DNA of 44,978 bases from NCED01 sp035493955 (GCA_035493955.1 DATJHI010000017.1:1-44978), one strand, 5' to 3'; shown: positions 15,989 through 23,867, counted from the stretch's first letter. Numbers and translations are program-made. The notes: generated by a model not told the origin, from the sequence alone.

Positions 15989-17116
15989 TCATTGGTCTCG
16001 CACCAGGTCGCCCAGGATCTGCAGTCCCCGCTCGGCGGCGTCGGGGGCCGCGTGACTGAAGTTGAGCCGCATGGACGAGGTCGCGTCGCCGTCGACCATG
16101 AAATGGCTCCCCGGGGTGAAGAGCAGGTCGCGCTCCAGGGCGCGCGCCAGCAGGGCCTGGGCGTCGACGCCGCCGCGCAAGGTCGCCCAGAAGAACAGGC
16201 CGCCCGGCGGGGTGCGCCAATCGGCCAGCCCGCCCAGATGCCGCTGCAACGCCGCCTCGAAGACGTCGCGGCGCCGGCGGTAGAATGAGGTCACCGCCTC
16301 CAGGCGCTCGGCCCGGTCCGGGGCCTCGAGATACTGCAGCACCATCCACTGGCTCAGGCGGTTGGTGTGCAGGTCGGCGGCCTGCTTGAGCCGGACGAGA
16401 TAGGGATAGAGGTCGGCCGAGGCGGTGAGGAACCCCAGCCTGAGGCCCGGCGCGACCGTCTTCGAAAACGAGCCTTGGTAGATGAAGGCGCCGTCCAGCC
16501 CGGCGCAGACCGGCCGCCGCTCACACGGCTCGTAGGCCAGGTCGCGGTAGGGGTCGTCCTCGAAGACGATGACGTCGTGGGCTTCGCAGGCGCGGGCGAA
16601 GCGGAGGCGCTCCTCGGCGCTCCAGCAGGCGCCGGCGGGATTCTGGAAGGTCGGCGTCACATAGGCGAGGCGAGGCGGCGCGCCGGCCCACCCGCCCGCC
16701 GGATCGGCGCGGTCCAGGACCTGGAAACGCGCGCCGAAGAAGCGGAACACCTGCAGCGCCGCCAGATAGGCCGGCGCCTCCACCGCCACCGAGGCGCCGG
16801 CGTCGACGACCAGCTTGGCGGCGAGGTCGATCCCCTGCTGCGAGCCGGACAGCAGCAGCACCCGGTCGGGCGCCGCGTCGACGCCCAGGGCGCGGAGGTC
16901 CTCGGCGATGCGGGCGCGCAGGGCCGGCTCCCCCTCGGTCGGGCCGTACTGCAAAAGGTCCCGCGGCGGGGCGGGAAGATCGAGGCCCGCGAAGGTCTCG
17001 GCCGCGGGCAGGCCGCCGGCGAAGGAGATCATGCCCGGCCGCAGGGCCGCGTCGAGCATCTGGCGGACCGGCGAGGCGTGCAGATCGGCGGTCCGCGTCG
17101 AAAGGCGCGCCATCAT
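15989..17116 (-). CDS. PLP-dependent aminotransferase (fold type I, LysN/MocR-like without HTH)
   Basis: 375 residues. Key fold-type-I residues are visible: Asn159 in TPTFQNPAG, Asp188 and Tyr190 in FEDDPYRDL, the catalytic Lys219 in GSFSKTVAPGLRLGF, and the carboxylate-binding Arg near the end in SMRLNFS. This subgroup includes 2-aminoadipate and aromatic or branched-chain transaminases; the exact amino acid is not decided by sequence. The gene is divergent from a MarR regulator with only 66 bases between starts, and two identical-type palindromes lie in that gap, so it is almost certainly controlled by that regulator. A double ATG (17116 and 17113) follows GGGAG. Confidence 0.93.
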   Translation of the reverse strand: MMARLSTRTADLHASPVRQMLDAALRPGMISFAGGLPAAETFAGLDLPAPPRDLLQYGPTEGEPALRARIAEDLRALGVDAAPDRVLLLSGSQQGIDLAAKLVVDAGASVAVEAPAYLAALQVFRFFGARFQVLDRADPAGGWAGAPPRLAYVTPTFQNPAGACWSAEERLRFARACEAHDVIVFEDDPYRDLAYEPCERRPVCAGLDGAFIYQGSFSKTVAPGLRLGFLTASADLYPYLVRLKQAADLHTNRLSQWMVLQYLEAPDRAERLEAVTSFYRRRRDVFEAALQRHLGGLADWRTPPGGLFFWATLRGGVDAQALLARALERDLLFTPGSHFMVDGDATSSMRLNFSHAAPDAAERGLQILGDLVRDQ

Positions 17117-17128
17117 CGCTCCCTTAGC

Positions 17129-17143
17129 GTCAATGTCATTGAC
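17129..17143. promoter_or_regulatory. MarR operator O1
   Basis: A perfect 15-bp palindrome, GTCAATG-T-CATTGAC. It lies between the aminotransferase start codon and its predicted transcription start near 17146, so a bound regulator would block that transcript. It matches operator O2 at 12 of 15 positions, including both GTCAAT half-sites. Confidence 0.78.
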
Positions 17144-17146
17144 CTA

Positions 17147-17176
17147 TCGACACCGTTAGGCGCGAGGCGGTATCAT
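17147..17176 (+). promoter_or_regulatory. marR promoter, probably leaderless
   Basis: TCGACA (17147-17152), an 18-base spacer and TATCAT (17171-17176). The expected start is about seven bases later, at or next to the A of the marR ATG at 17183, and there is no Shine-Dalgarno. This predicts a leaderless message. Confidence 0.45.
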
Positions 17177-17181
17177 GTCAA
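17153..17181 (-). promoter_or_regulatory. Aminotransferase promoter
   Basis: On the minus strand TTGACA (17176-17181), a 17-base spacer and TAACGG (17153-17158). The -35 lies within operator O2. The start would be near 17146, about 30 bases upstream of the ATG. Confidence 0.55.
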
Positions 17182-17191
17182 TATGATTGAC
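17177..17191. promoter_or_regulatory. MarR operator O2, centred on the marR start codon
   Basis: GTCAAT-ATG-ATTGAC: the two 6-base arms flank the ATG of the regulator itself. It also overlaps the -35 of the aminotransferase promoter, so one site could control both directions. The centre-to-centre distance to O1 is 48 bp. Confidence 0.78.
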
Positions 17192-17626
17192 CTAAAGCGC
17201 TCGGAAGACTTGCGCGGCGCGATCGAGCTGCTCTACTTCGCCTACCGGGGGTTCACCGAACGGCCGGACCGGATCCTGGAGCGCCGCGGCCTGGGGCGGG
17301 TGCACCACCGCATCCTCTATTTCATCGGCCGGCGGCCGGACGTCTCGGTCCGCGGCCTGCTCGACCTCCTGGCGGTCAGCAAGCAGGCGCTGAACGCGCC
17401 GCTGCGTCAGCTGATCGAAATGAACCTGGTGGGCGCCGTGGCCGACCCCGCCGACCGACGGCTGAAGAAGCTGCGCCTCACCGCCGACGGCCAGGCGCTC
17501 GAGGCGGAGCTGACCGGGGCGCAGATGAGCCACCTGCAATCCGCCTTCGAACGCGCCGGGTCGAATCAGGAGCGCGGCTGGCGGTCGGTCATGGCGCAGC
17601 TCGCGGGGCGCGACCTTCCAGGTTGA
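17183..17626 (+). CDS. MarR-family transcriptional regulator
   Basis: 147 residues with the winged-helix core of MarR proteins: the dimerisation helix, HHRILYFIGRRPDVSVRGLLDLL (about 43-65), the recognition helix region SKQALNAPLRQLIEMNLV (about 70-87) and the wing ADPADRRLKKLRLT (about 91-104). MarR dimers bind palindromes of about 15 bp and release them on binding small phenolic or metabolite ligands. The start at 17183 is the only ATG before the conserved region and lies inside operator O2, implying autoregulation. The divergent aminotransferase is the obvious target. Confidence 0.92.
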   Translation: MIDLKRSEDLRGAIELLYFAYRGFTERPDRILERRGLGRVHHRILYFIGRRPDVSVRGLLDLLAVSKQALNAPLRQLIEMNLVGAVADPADRRLKKLRLTADGQALEAELTGAQMSHLQSAFERAGSNQERGWRSVMAQLAGRDLPG

Positions 17627-17641
17627 CGAGGGTCGGCGCGG

Positions 17642-18559
17642 TCAGTTCGACAGTTCGGCGTACAGCCTGTCCAGGCGCGCCGGGGTGGTCCAGGGGGGCG
17701 CGTTGATGGTCCAGCCCAGGTCGTCGGTCCTGATGGCGGCCAGCAACTGCTCCTTGGGCACGCCCGCCTTCACCGCCGCGCGGCCGCGCTCGATCAGGGT
17801 GTCGACCTTGCGCTTGAAGGCCGCGACCTCGGCCTTGGTCATGGGCCTGTCCCCGTGGCCGGGCACGGCGATGTCGAAGTCCAGCTTCAAGAGCTCGCCG
17901 AGGTTGTGCTGCCAGCCCAGGGCGGAGCCGCCGTTGACGTTGTCGATGTTGGGGACGCCGTCGACCACCAGCTGATCGCCGGTCGCCACCGCCTTGAGGT
18001 CGGGGAAGTAGACCATGATGTCGCCGCCGGTGTGGCCCCCGCGGTCGTGGCTGGCCAGGGCCAGGGCGCCGCCCTCGGCCAGGCGGTATTCCCTGGCGAA
18101 GGTCACGGTCGGGGCTGCGGAGCGGACCTGGTTGGGGTTGGGGGTATAGGTGGCGATGATGGTCTTCAGGTCGTCGGACCCGATCACCTGAGCCCCGGCG
18201 TCGAGGAAACGCTGGTCGTTGCCGCTGTGGTCGGGGTGGTGGTGGGTGACGAAGAGGTACTTCACCGGCTTGTCGGTGACGGTGCGGATCTGGGCCAGCA
18301 ACGCGTCGTAGACCGGCTGGGCGTTGTTCTTGCCGTCCACCAGGATCACCGTGTCGGCGGTCACCCGCACGGTGGAGTTCCCCCCGCCCCCGGTGACCAT
18401 GTAGAGGCCCGGCTTCAGCGGCCTGATCGTCACCGGCGCCTGGGGGGCGGGCTGTCGCGGCGCCGGCGCGGCGGCGGGCTGGGCAAAGGCCGACAGGGCC
18501 AGGCCGGCGGCGGCGACCGGTGCGGCCACGACGAGGAACAGGCGACGATTCAAAACCAC
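17642..18559 (-). CDS. Metallo-beta-lactamase-fold hydrolase, Tat-type signal
   Basis: 305 residues. The zinc motif HHHPDH (in VTHHHPDHSGN), the later GGHTGGD and the terminal PGHGDRP are all present, so both metal sites look intact. The N-terminus NRRLFLVVAAPVAAAG has a twin-arginine pattern with cleavage near AFAQ, suggesting export in folded, metal-loaded form. Substrate unknown; periplasmic members include lactonases and quinoprotein-relay proteins as well as lactamases. I choose the GTG at 18559 because GGAGGA lies six bases upstream; an ATG at 18589 is less well placed. It follows the PilZ gene by about 100 bases. Confidence 0.88.
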   Translation of the reverse strand: MVLNRRLFLVVAAPVAAAGLALSAFAQPAAAPAPRQPAPQAPVTIRPLKPGLYMVTGGGGNSTVRVTADTVILVDGKNNAQPVYDALLAQIRTVTDKPVKYLFVTHHHPDHSGNDQRFLDAGAQVIGSDDLKTIIATYTPNPNQVRSAAPTVTFAREYRLAEGGALALASHDRGGHTGGDIMVYFPDLKAVATGDQLVVDGVPNIDNVNGGSALGWQHNLGELLKLDFDIAVPGHGDRPMTKAEVAAFKRKVDTLIERGRAAVKAGVPKEQLLAAIRTDDLGWTINAPPWTTPARLDRLYAELSN

Positions 18560-18658
18560 TGGACGTCCTCCGCTTCGGGCGCGCGCCATGGCCGCGCCCG
18601 ACCTTGCGGAAGCTTGTGGACAATCAAAGTTGCAGGCGCATTTCGGACGCGGAAGACT

Positions 18659-19006
18659 TCAGCGCCCGCGCGCAGCCTGCCGCCAAATCCGTCTGGCCGG
18701 GTCGAACTGGCCCGGAACCAGGCCGCGCAGTTCCTGGCTCTTGAGGATCCGCATGCCGTGGTCGGGACCTTTTCGCCAGACCAGCTTGCAGAGGTAGGCG
18801 TGGCCCACGTCGAGGTCGACCACCACGAACTCCTCGGCGCTGGGGGTGCGGCCCGGAAGGCTCAGCAGAAGCCCCGCGGGCGAGATGTTCCGGATGGTCC
18901 CATCGAGCGCGAACAGACCGTCGAGCGCCTTGGCGCGGCGGTTGACCACTTCGCGGGGATGGGCCCGAAGATCGACTTTGCTTAAGGCTGAGGACAACGC
19001 ACGCAT
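18659..19006 (-). CDS. PilZ-domain protein (putative c-di-GMP receptor)
   Basis: 115 residues, essentially one PilZ domain. The two c-di-GMP-binding signatures are present: an Arg-rich RAHPREVVNRRAK at about 14-26 (RxxxR) and NISPAGLLL at about 40-48 (N-x-S-x-x-G). Single-domain PilZ proteins pass the c-di-GMP signal to motility, stalk or surface-attachment machinery, which fits a holdfast-bearing bacterium, but no partner is encoded beside it. The in-frame start is ATG with little leader visible. Confidence 0.83.
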   Translation of the reverse strand: MRALSSALSKVDLRAHPREVVNRRAKALDGLFALDGTIRNISPAGLLLSLPGRTPSAEEFVVVDLDVGHAYLCKLVWRKGPDHGMRILKSQELRGLVPGQFDPARRIWRQAARGR

Positions 19007-19164
19007 GCGCCGCAGTGTGCCGCGCTTGTGTTAAAGCCCCCTCACCTTCCACCCCGACAATGCGAAAAAAGCCGCGGCCCGTCGTCGCAGGCCCGTCTGG
19101 CCCCGCCGACCCCGATCCGGCAAATCGCGTTGCGTCGGCGGCCCCTGCGGACTACCTGCAACCC

Positions 19165-19620
19165 ATGACCGATCCGTCGTCCCTGACCCAGCTCGGGCGC
19201 GAAAGCCGCATTCCTGAAAGCCCCGAGGCGGCGGTGCTGGAGCGCGTGCCCAATCCGCAGAAGGGCGTGCTCTATCTCGCCCGGTTCGCGGTCCCGGAGT
19301 TCACCTCGCTCTGCCCGGTGACCGGCCAGCCCGACTTCGCCCATCTGGTCATCGACTATGCGCCGGGCGAGTGGCTGATCGAATCCAAGTCGCTGAAGCT
19401 GTACCTGGCCTCGTTCCGCAACCACGGCGCCTTCCACGAGGACTGCACCCTGGCGGTGGCGCGCCGCATCGTGGAGACCGCGGCGCCCCAGTGGCTGCGG
19501 ATCGGCGGCTACTGGTACCCGCGCGGCGGCATCCCCATCGACGTCTTCTACCAGACCGGCGCGCCCCCCGAGGGGCTGTGGATTCCCGACCAGGGCGTGG
19601 CCGCCTACCGCGGGCGGTGA
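19165..19620 (+). CDS. queF: NADPH-dependent 7-cyano-7-deazaguanine reductase QueF
   Basis: 151 residues, the short single-domain QueF type. The thioimide-forming Cys50 in FTSLCPVTGQPDFA, Asp57 of the same motif, the NADPH-binding ESKSLKLY and the FHEDC segment are all there. It reduces preQ0 to preQ1 in queuosine biosynthesis. The ATG at 19165 is chosen because the family starts a few residues before the SLTQLG region; upstream in-frame residues are low complexity. I looked for a preQ1 riboswitch in the 160 bases before it and found no convincing one. Confidence 0.96.
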   Translation: MTDPSSLTQLGRESRIPESPEAAVLERVPNPQKGVLYLARFAVPEFTSLCPVTGQPDFAHLVIDYAPGEWLIESKSLKLYLASFRNHGAFHEDCTLAVARRIVETAAPQWLRIGGYWYPRGGIPIDVFYQTGAPPEGLWIPDQGVAAYRGR

Positions 19621-19641
19621 CGCCGCCTGATCAGCCAGGGA

Positions 19642-20247
19642 TCATTCCCACCGCGTCGTAAGCGCCGCCACGTCCGGCCGCACCCGCTCCAGCGGCGCCT
19701 CCGCGGCGGTCCCGAGGTGGACATAGCCCGCCACCTGCTCGCCCGCGCCCACCCCCAGCAACGCCCGCGCCTGCGGGTCATAGGCGTACCAGTCGGTGAT
19801 CCAGTTGGCGCCGAAGCCCATGGCCTGGGCCGCGAGGCACAGGGTCATGCACACCGCCCCGGCCGACATCTGTTGCTCCCACAAGGGGATCTTGGCGTCC
19901 TTGGGGCTGGAGATCACCGCCACGGTCAGGGGCGGGGTATAGATCTTGGCCAGGACCGCCTCGGCCTTTTCGGGCCCGGGCTGTTTGGCGGCCAGATGGC
20001 TGAGCGCCCCGACGAAGCGGGCCTTGGCCTCGCCCTCCAGCACCACGAAGCGCCAGGGCGCCAGCTTGCCGTGGTCGGGCACGCGCGCGGCCAGGCGCAG
20101 GATGGCGTCGAGCTCGACCGGCGTCGGCCCCGGCGCGGCCAGGGTGAAGGGCGAGGCCGAACGCCGCCGGGCCAGGAACGCCAGCACCTCGGCCGACGGG
20201 TCGATCGGGCAGGGTTCGCCGAATTCGGCAGCGGCGGGCAGGATCAT
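19642..20247 (-). CDS. Nitroreductase family FMN oxidoreductase
   Basis: 201 residues. The pattern ARRRSASPFTL with RVPDHGKLAPWRFVVLEG (about 54-71) is the FMN-binding N-terminal part, MGFGANWITDWYAY (about 143-156) the dimer and flavin region, and the GYVHLG end strand is typical. The type resembles YdjA-like nitroreductases, which reduce nitro-aromatics or quinones with NAD(P)H; the natural substrate is unknown. It converges on queF, with 21 bases between stops, and diverges from the Nudix gene. Confidence 0.92.
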   Translation of the reverse strand: MILPAAAEFGEPCPIDPSAEVLAFLARRRSASPFTLAAPGPTPVELDAILRLAARVPDHGKLAPWRFVVLEGEAKARFVGALSHLAAKQPGPEKAEAVLAKIYTPPLTVAVISSPKDAKIPLWEQQMSAGAVCMTLCLAAQAMGFGANWITDWYAYDPQARALLGVGAGEQVAGYVHLGTAAEAPLERVRPDVAALTTRWE

Positions 20248-20327
20248 GGGACGCTCCGAAACGAGAAGCTCTTGGACGCCCCTCCCCGCTATCGGCTAAG
20301 ACGCGGCCGCGCAACGGCGGGGACGGC

Positions 20328-20954
20328 ATGGCTGAGCAGGAAGACGACGCGGCGCCGGCCTGGCTGCGGCCGCACGGCGAGCCGTGGCGGGTGCTTTCCG
20401 GCGAGCGGGTGCACGACAATCCCTGGTTCGCCTTGGACGCCTTCAAGGCCGTCGCGCCCACCGGCAAGCCGGCGGACTATTATCTGCAGGTCTACAAGAA
20501 CCTAGCGGTGGGGGTGCTCGCTCTGCACGAGGACGCGACCGTCACCCTGGTCGGCCAGTGGCGGTTCCCGTTCAAGGCCTACAGCTGGGAGCTGCCCGAA
20601 GGCGGCTCCCCCCACGGGGAGGCCCCCCTCGACGGGGCCAAGCGCGAACTGCTGGAAGAGGCGGGACTGGAGGCGGCGAACTGGCGGCTGGTGCTGACCA
20701 TGCAACTGTCCAACGCCTCCTCCGACGAGGTGGCGCTCTGCTATGTCGCCACCGGCCTCACCCCCGGCCCGCGGGCGCCGGACGAGACCGAGGCCCTGGC
20801 GATCGCGCGGGTTCCCTTCCGCGAGGCCCTGGACGCGGCCGTGGCCGGCAGGATCCAGGACTCGATGACGGTGGCCATGCTGCTGCGGGCGCACCATATG
20901 GCGGTGGAGGGCGAGTTTTCGGAGCCCTTAACCCGAGCTATGTTAAAAGGCTGA
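20328..20954 (+). CDS. Nudix hydrolase (ADP-ribose pyrophosphatase-like)
   Basis: 208 residues. The Nudix box is complete: Gly92, Glu98, then Arg106-Glu107-Leu108, Glu110-Glu111 and Gly113 with correct spacing. The preceding FPFKAYSWELPEGG strand is as in ADP-ribose/NDP-sugar hydrolases, which clear toxic nucleotide diphosphate derivatives. The N-terminal WRVLSGERVHDNPWF is usual for this subgroup. The gene is followed after four bases by cysE, so the two probably form an operon. Confidence 0.9.
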   Translation: MAEQEDDAAPAWLRPHGEPWRVLSGERVHDNPWFALDAFKAVAPTGKPADYYLQVYKNLAVGVLALHEDATVTLVGQWRFPFKAYSWELPEGGSPHGEAPLDGAKRELLEEAGLEAANWRLVLTMQLSNASSDEVALCYVATGLTPGPRAPDETEALAIARVPFREALDAAVAGRIQDSMTVAMLLRAHHMAVEGEFSEPLTRAMLKG

Positions 20955-20958
20955 CCCT

Positions 20959-21816
20959 ATGGGTTCCAGGAGAGCGAGCGTGCGACAGCCCAAGCATCTC
21001 GAGGTCGTTCCACGGGACGCCGCCGCCCAGTTCTGGGCGGAACTGTCCGACGAGGCCGCCCGCGCCGCCGTCGCCGAACCGGATCTGGCCTCCCTGCTGA
21101 ACGCGGTGGTGCTGAAGCACGACGGCCTGTGCAGCGCCCTCTCCTATCAACTGGCCCGCAAGCTCGGCGACCAGGAGCTGCGCGCCATGAGCGTGCGCGA
21201 GGTCTGCGACGACGCCTTCGCCGCCGACCCCGGCATCGCCGCGGCCGCCGAGGCCGACCTGCGCGCGGTGTTCGAGCGCGACCCCGCCTGCAAGGGCTTC
21301 CTGCAGCCGTTCCTGTTCTTCAAGGGCTACCTGGCGGTCCAGACCCACCGCGTCGCCCACCAGCTGTGGACCGAAGGCCGGGACACCCTGGCGCTCTATC
21401 TGCAGAGCCGGGCGTCGGAGCTGTTCCAGGTCGACATCCATCCGGCGGCCCGGATCGGCTCGGGAGTGTTCTTCGACCACGGCACCGGCATCGTCATCGG
21501 CGAGACCGCCGTGGTCGGCGACGACGTCTCCATGCTGCACGGGGTCACCCTCGGCGGCACCGGCGCCCAGCGCGGCGACCGCCACCCCAAGATCGGCAAG
21601 GGCGTGCTGCTGGGAGCGGGGGCCAAGGTCCTGGGCAATATCGAGATCGGCGACTACGCCAAGATCGCCTCGGGTTCGGTGGTGCTCAAGCCCGTCCCCG
21701 CCGGCTGCACCGCCGCCGGGGTTCCGGCGCGGCTGGTGGCCTGCCCGACCTGCCCGGAACCGGCCCGGACCATGGACCACACCCTGGCCGAAGCGGTCTA
21801 CGACTACGTGATCTGA
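20959..21816 (+). CDS. cysE: Serine O-acetyltransferase CysE
   Basis: 285 residues. The N-terminal helical SATase domain (about 20-150) and the left-handed beta-helix of hexapeptide repeats are typical, with DIHPAARIGSGVFFDHGTGIVIGE (split here as DIHPAARIGSG and FFDHGTGIVIGE) carrying the catalytic Asp/His pair, and LHGVTLGGTG the acetyl-CoA site. It makes O-acetylserine for cysteine synthesis. The CysE C-terminal tail, which in other species binds cysteine synthase through a terminal Ile, ends here in YDYVI, consistent with complex formation. It is tightly coupled to the Nudix gene upstream. Confidence 0.96.
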   Translation: MGSRRASVRQPKHLEVVPRDAAAQFWAELSDEAARAAVAEPDLASLLNAVVLKHDGLCSALSYQLARKLGDQELRAMSVREVCDDAFAADPGIAAAAEADLRAVFERDPACKGFLQPFLFFKGYLAVQTHRVAHQLWTEGRDTLALYLQSRASELFQVDIHPAARIGSGVFFDHGTGIVIGETAVVGDDVSMLHGVTLGGTGAQRGDRHPKIGKGVLLGAGAKVLGNIEIGDYAKIASGSVVLKPVPAGCTAAGVPARLVACPTCPEPARTMDHTLAEAVYDYVI

Positions 21817-21901
21817 CCGCCCAAGCGGGTGCGCAAGGGGTTTTCCTGGCGACAGAAGCCCCCTAGGTTGCACGCCAACCACTTGTGCAGGATCCGCCGC
21901 C

Positions 21902-22108
21902 GTGAACGACACCCAGATCAAGCAGATAGAGCTCCATCTGCGCAAAACCTTCGGCGCCGACGGGATCGTGCTCAAGAGCCGCCCCAAGCAGAAGGACTCC
22001 GCCGAGGTCTATATCGGGGAGGAGTTCATCGGCGTGGTCTACGAGGACGAGGACGAGGACGGCTCGTTCATGTTCGAGATGGCCATCCTGGGCGAGGACC
22101 TGACCTAG
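21902..22108 (+). CDS. DUF3126 family small protein
   Basis: 68 residues starting with GTG, with AGGA about eight bases upstream. The sequence IKQIELHLRKTFG, LKSRPKQKDSAEVYIGEEFIGVV and the acidic YEDEDEDGSFMFEMAILGEDL match DUF3126, a small family almost confined to alphaproteobacteria and of unknown function. It stands alone between cysE and a convergent gene. Its conserved small size and acidic C-terminus suggest a single domain of alpha and beta elements. Confidence 0.88.
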   Translation: MNDTQIKQIELHLRKTFGADGIVLKSRPKQKDSAEVYIGEEFIGVVYEDEDEDGSFMFEMAILGEDLT

Positions 22109-22135
22109 AGCGGGATGCGAGGTGGACGGGGCGGT

Positions 22136-22699
22136 CTATTTCTTTCCCGCCGGCCCGAACCGGTCCGGCCAGCCCGGCGGGCCGAAGGGAATGTACTTCG
22201 GTCCGTCCAGTCCCATGGTCTCGCGCAAGGACGGCAGGTCGTAGAAGCCGGCGATGGTCAGCTTCACCGTCACCGGCCGGTCGGAATCGTTCTTGAACAA
22301 CCAGCCGTGCGTCCCCTCGAAGGGCGCGGTCAAGGAGCCGGCGGCCGAGATCCCGGTCCCCTCCTTGTAACTGACCGCCTCGGCAGGCCGGGCGGGCTCG
22401 CCCTGGAAACTGGAATAGAAGTCGCCCGGCGCGGGGCCGCCCTCGACCCGCCAGTCATAGACCAGGACGTCCCCAGCCTTCATCTTCACCCGATAGTCGA
22501 TCTCCGCCCCCTCGCCGCCTCCCGCGGACAGGGACAGCGCGACGGCGTCGGTGCGATAGGGGGTGGAATGCTCGCGCGCCACCCCGGGGGCGGCCTTGGG
22601 GACGGGCGACGGATCGGGCTTGGCGTCGTCGCCGGACGGGGCGACGACGGTCGCCAAGGCAAGCGCGACGACGGCGCTAAGGCTGTCCAATCGGATCAT
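22136..22699 (-). CDS. Putative secreted protein of unknown function
   Basis: 187 residues. A hydrophobic N-terminus (about 8-20) acts as signal or anchor, then comes a Pro-rich spacer and a beta-rich domain (AEIDYRVKMKAGDVLVYDWRVEG, GTHGWLFKNDSDRPVTVKLTIAGFYD) that looks like a small periplasmic sandwich. I recognise relatives as conserved hypothetical proteins only. It converges with DUF3126, leaving 27 bases. The ending GPAGKK is basic. No operon partner is visible. Confidence 0.7.
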   Translation of the reverse strand: MIRLDSLSAVVALALATVVAPSGDDAKPDPSPVPKAAPGVAREHSTPYRTDAVALSLSAGGGEGAEIDYRVKMKAGDVLVYDWRVEGGPAPGDFYSSFQGEPARPAEAVSYKEGTGISAAGSLTAPFEGTHGWLFKNDSDRPVTVKLTIAGFYDLPSLRETMGLDGPKYIPFGPPGWPDRFGPAGKK

Positions 22700-22743
22700 G
22701 CGCCCGCTGTAACAGGCCGAACCGCGAGGTAAAAGCGGGGCAA

Positions 22744-22779
22744 CCCCCCGGTCCCGCGACCGGGACGGGGGGCCTTTTT
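22744..22779. terminator. Strong hairpin with T-run beside the phoH stop
   Basis: A GC-rich stem (CCCCCC outer arm, GTCCCG/CGGGAC inner stem, 22744-22772) is followed on the plus strand by TTTTT (22775-22779). It sits just after the end of phoH, which is read on the minus strand; in that direction the hairpin is preceded by an A-run and followed by TTGCCCC, so as a phoH terminator it is imperfect. It would work best against plus-strand readthrough. Confidence 0.55.
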
Positions 22780-22781
22780 CG

Positions 22782-23588
22782 CTACAGCACGCCCAGCATG
22801 CAGGCGACCAGGGGGTGGCGGACGATGTCGACGTCGTTCAGCCGGACCACCGCCACCTCGGTGAGCCGCTCCAGCCGCTCGGCCACGTCGGACAGGCCCG
22901 ACAGGCCCGGCAGCAGGTCGGACTGGTTGGGGTCGCCGGTCACCACCATGGTCGAATGCCAGCCCAGCCGGGTCAGCATCATCTTCAACTGGCCGTAGGT
23001 GCAGTTCTGCGCCTCGTCGATGACCACGAAGGCGTTGTTCAGGGTGCGCCCGCGCATGAAGCCGATCGGGGCGATCTCGATCAGGCCCTCGGACATCAGC
23101 GCCCGGACCCGCTTCATCGACAGCCGGTCGGACAGGGCGTCGTAGAGCGGGCGCAGGTAGGGGGCGAGCTTGTCCTCCATCTCCCCGGGCAGGAAGCCGA
23201 TGGATTCGCCGGCCTCCACCGCCGGGCGGGACAGGACGATCCGGCCGACCGTCCCGGCCTCAAGCGCCTCGACCGCCTGGGCGATGGCCAGATAGGTCTT
23301 GCCGGTGCCCGCCGGGCCCAGCGCCAGCACCAGGTTCTGGGCGTTCATCGCCTCGATCAGCTTGGCCTGGCCGGGCGACTTGGGTTTTATCGTCTTGGTG
23401 TAGCTCTGGTCGCGATCGTCCGGCCCGCCGCCGTGGACCCCATGAACCCCGTGCGCCCCATGCATGCCCTGGCGCAACGGCGACCATCCCCGCTCCACCG
23501 GAAGCCGCCGGATCTTGGCGTCGTCGGAGAATTGGGCGGCATCGAACTCGCCTTCACGCACCAGACGCTTCAGCGCTCGCTTGGTCAT
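22782..23588 (-). CDS. PhoH family P-loop ATPase
   Basis: 268 residues. Walker A GPAGTGKT (about 91-98), Walker B VVIDEAQN and the sensor VVTGDPNQSD are all conserved, and the whole ATPase core is that of the short PhoH type rather than the PhoH2 (PIN-fused) type. PhoH-like ATPases are linked to RNA metabolism and phosphate stress. An odd feature is the His/Gly-rich run GMHGAHGVHGVHGGG (about 41-55) before the core. The ATG at 23588 has GGAGG five bases upstream. A terminator-like hairpin lies in the leader 44 bases before the start. Confidence 0.93.
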   Translation of the reverse strand: MTKRALKRLVREGEFDAAQFSDDAKIRRLPVERGWSPLRQGMHGAHGVHGVHGGGPDDRDQSYTKTIKPKSPGQAKLIEAMNAQNLVLALGPAGTGKTYLAIAQAVEALEAGTVGRIVLSRPAVEAGESIGFLPGEMEDKLAPYLRPLYDALSDRLSMKRVRALMSEGLIEIAPIGFMRGRTLNNAFVVIDEAQNCTYGQLKMMLTRLGWHSTMVVTGDPNQSDLLPGLSGLSDVAERLERLTEVAVVRLNDVDIVRHPLVACMLGVL

Positions 23589-23631
23589 GGGAGCCTCCAA
23601 AAAGACAGGGGGGACAAGGAATGAGCACAAG

Positions 23632-23665
23632 AAAAAAGGGCGAGGCCCTGGAACAGGCCGCGCCC
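23632..23665 (-). terminator. Intrinsic terminator inside the phoH leader
   Basis: On the minus strand GGGCG-C-GGCC (23665 down to 23656) pairs with GGCC-T-CGCCC (23647-23638), loop of eight bases, followed directly by six T residues (23637-23632). This is a standard Rho-independent terminator. It points towards phoH and lies 44 bases before its start codon, so either a separate short RNA ends here or phoH is controlled by attenuation. The bases upstream, about 23666-23860, hold smaller hairpins such as GGCTG/CAGCC (23730-23742) and CCCTCC/GGAGGG (23696-23711). Confidence 0.6.
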
Positions 23666-23867
23666 TCGGGACGACGGAATCGGTTGGGTGCATTCCCCTC
23701 CGGGAGGAGGGACTGGAAATCGGCCTGGGGGCTGTCTCAGCCTCAAAACCTTTCAACTCCGCCACTGATCGAGACCCTGGACGGTCCCGAATCGCCTAAC
23801 GAGTTTCAGTCTATCTTGGTTTCCGAACGGTTAAGTCAGGTCCCATTTTGGGGATGCGGGGGCGACG

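Noticed and set aside
19042..19164. preQ1 riboswitch before queF
   Set aside because: No pseudoknot-type hairpin with an A-rich tail and an anti-Shine-Dalgarno partner was found in the leader.
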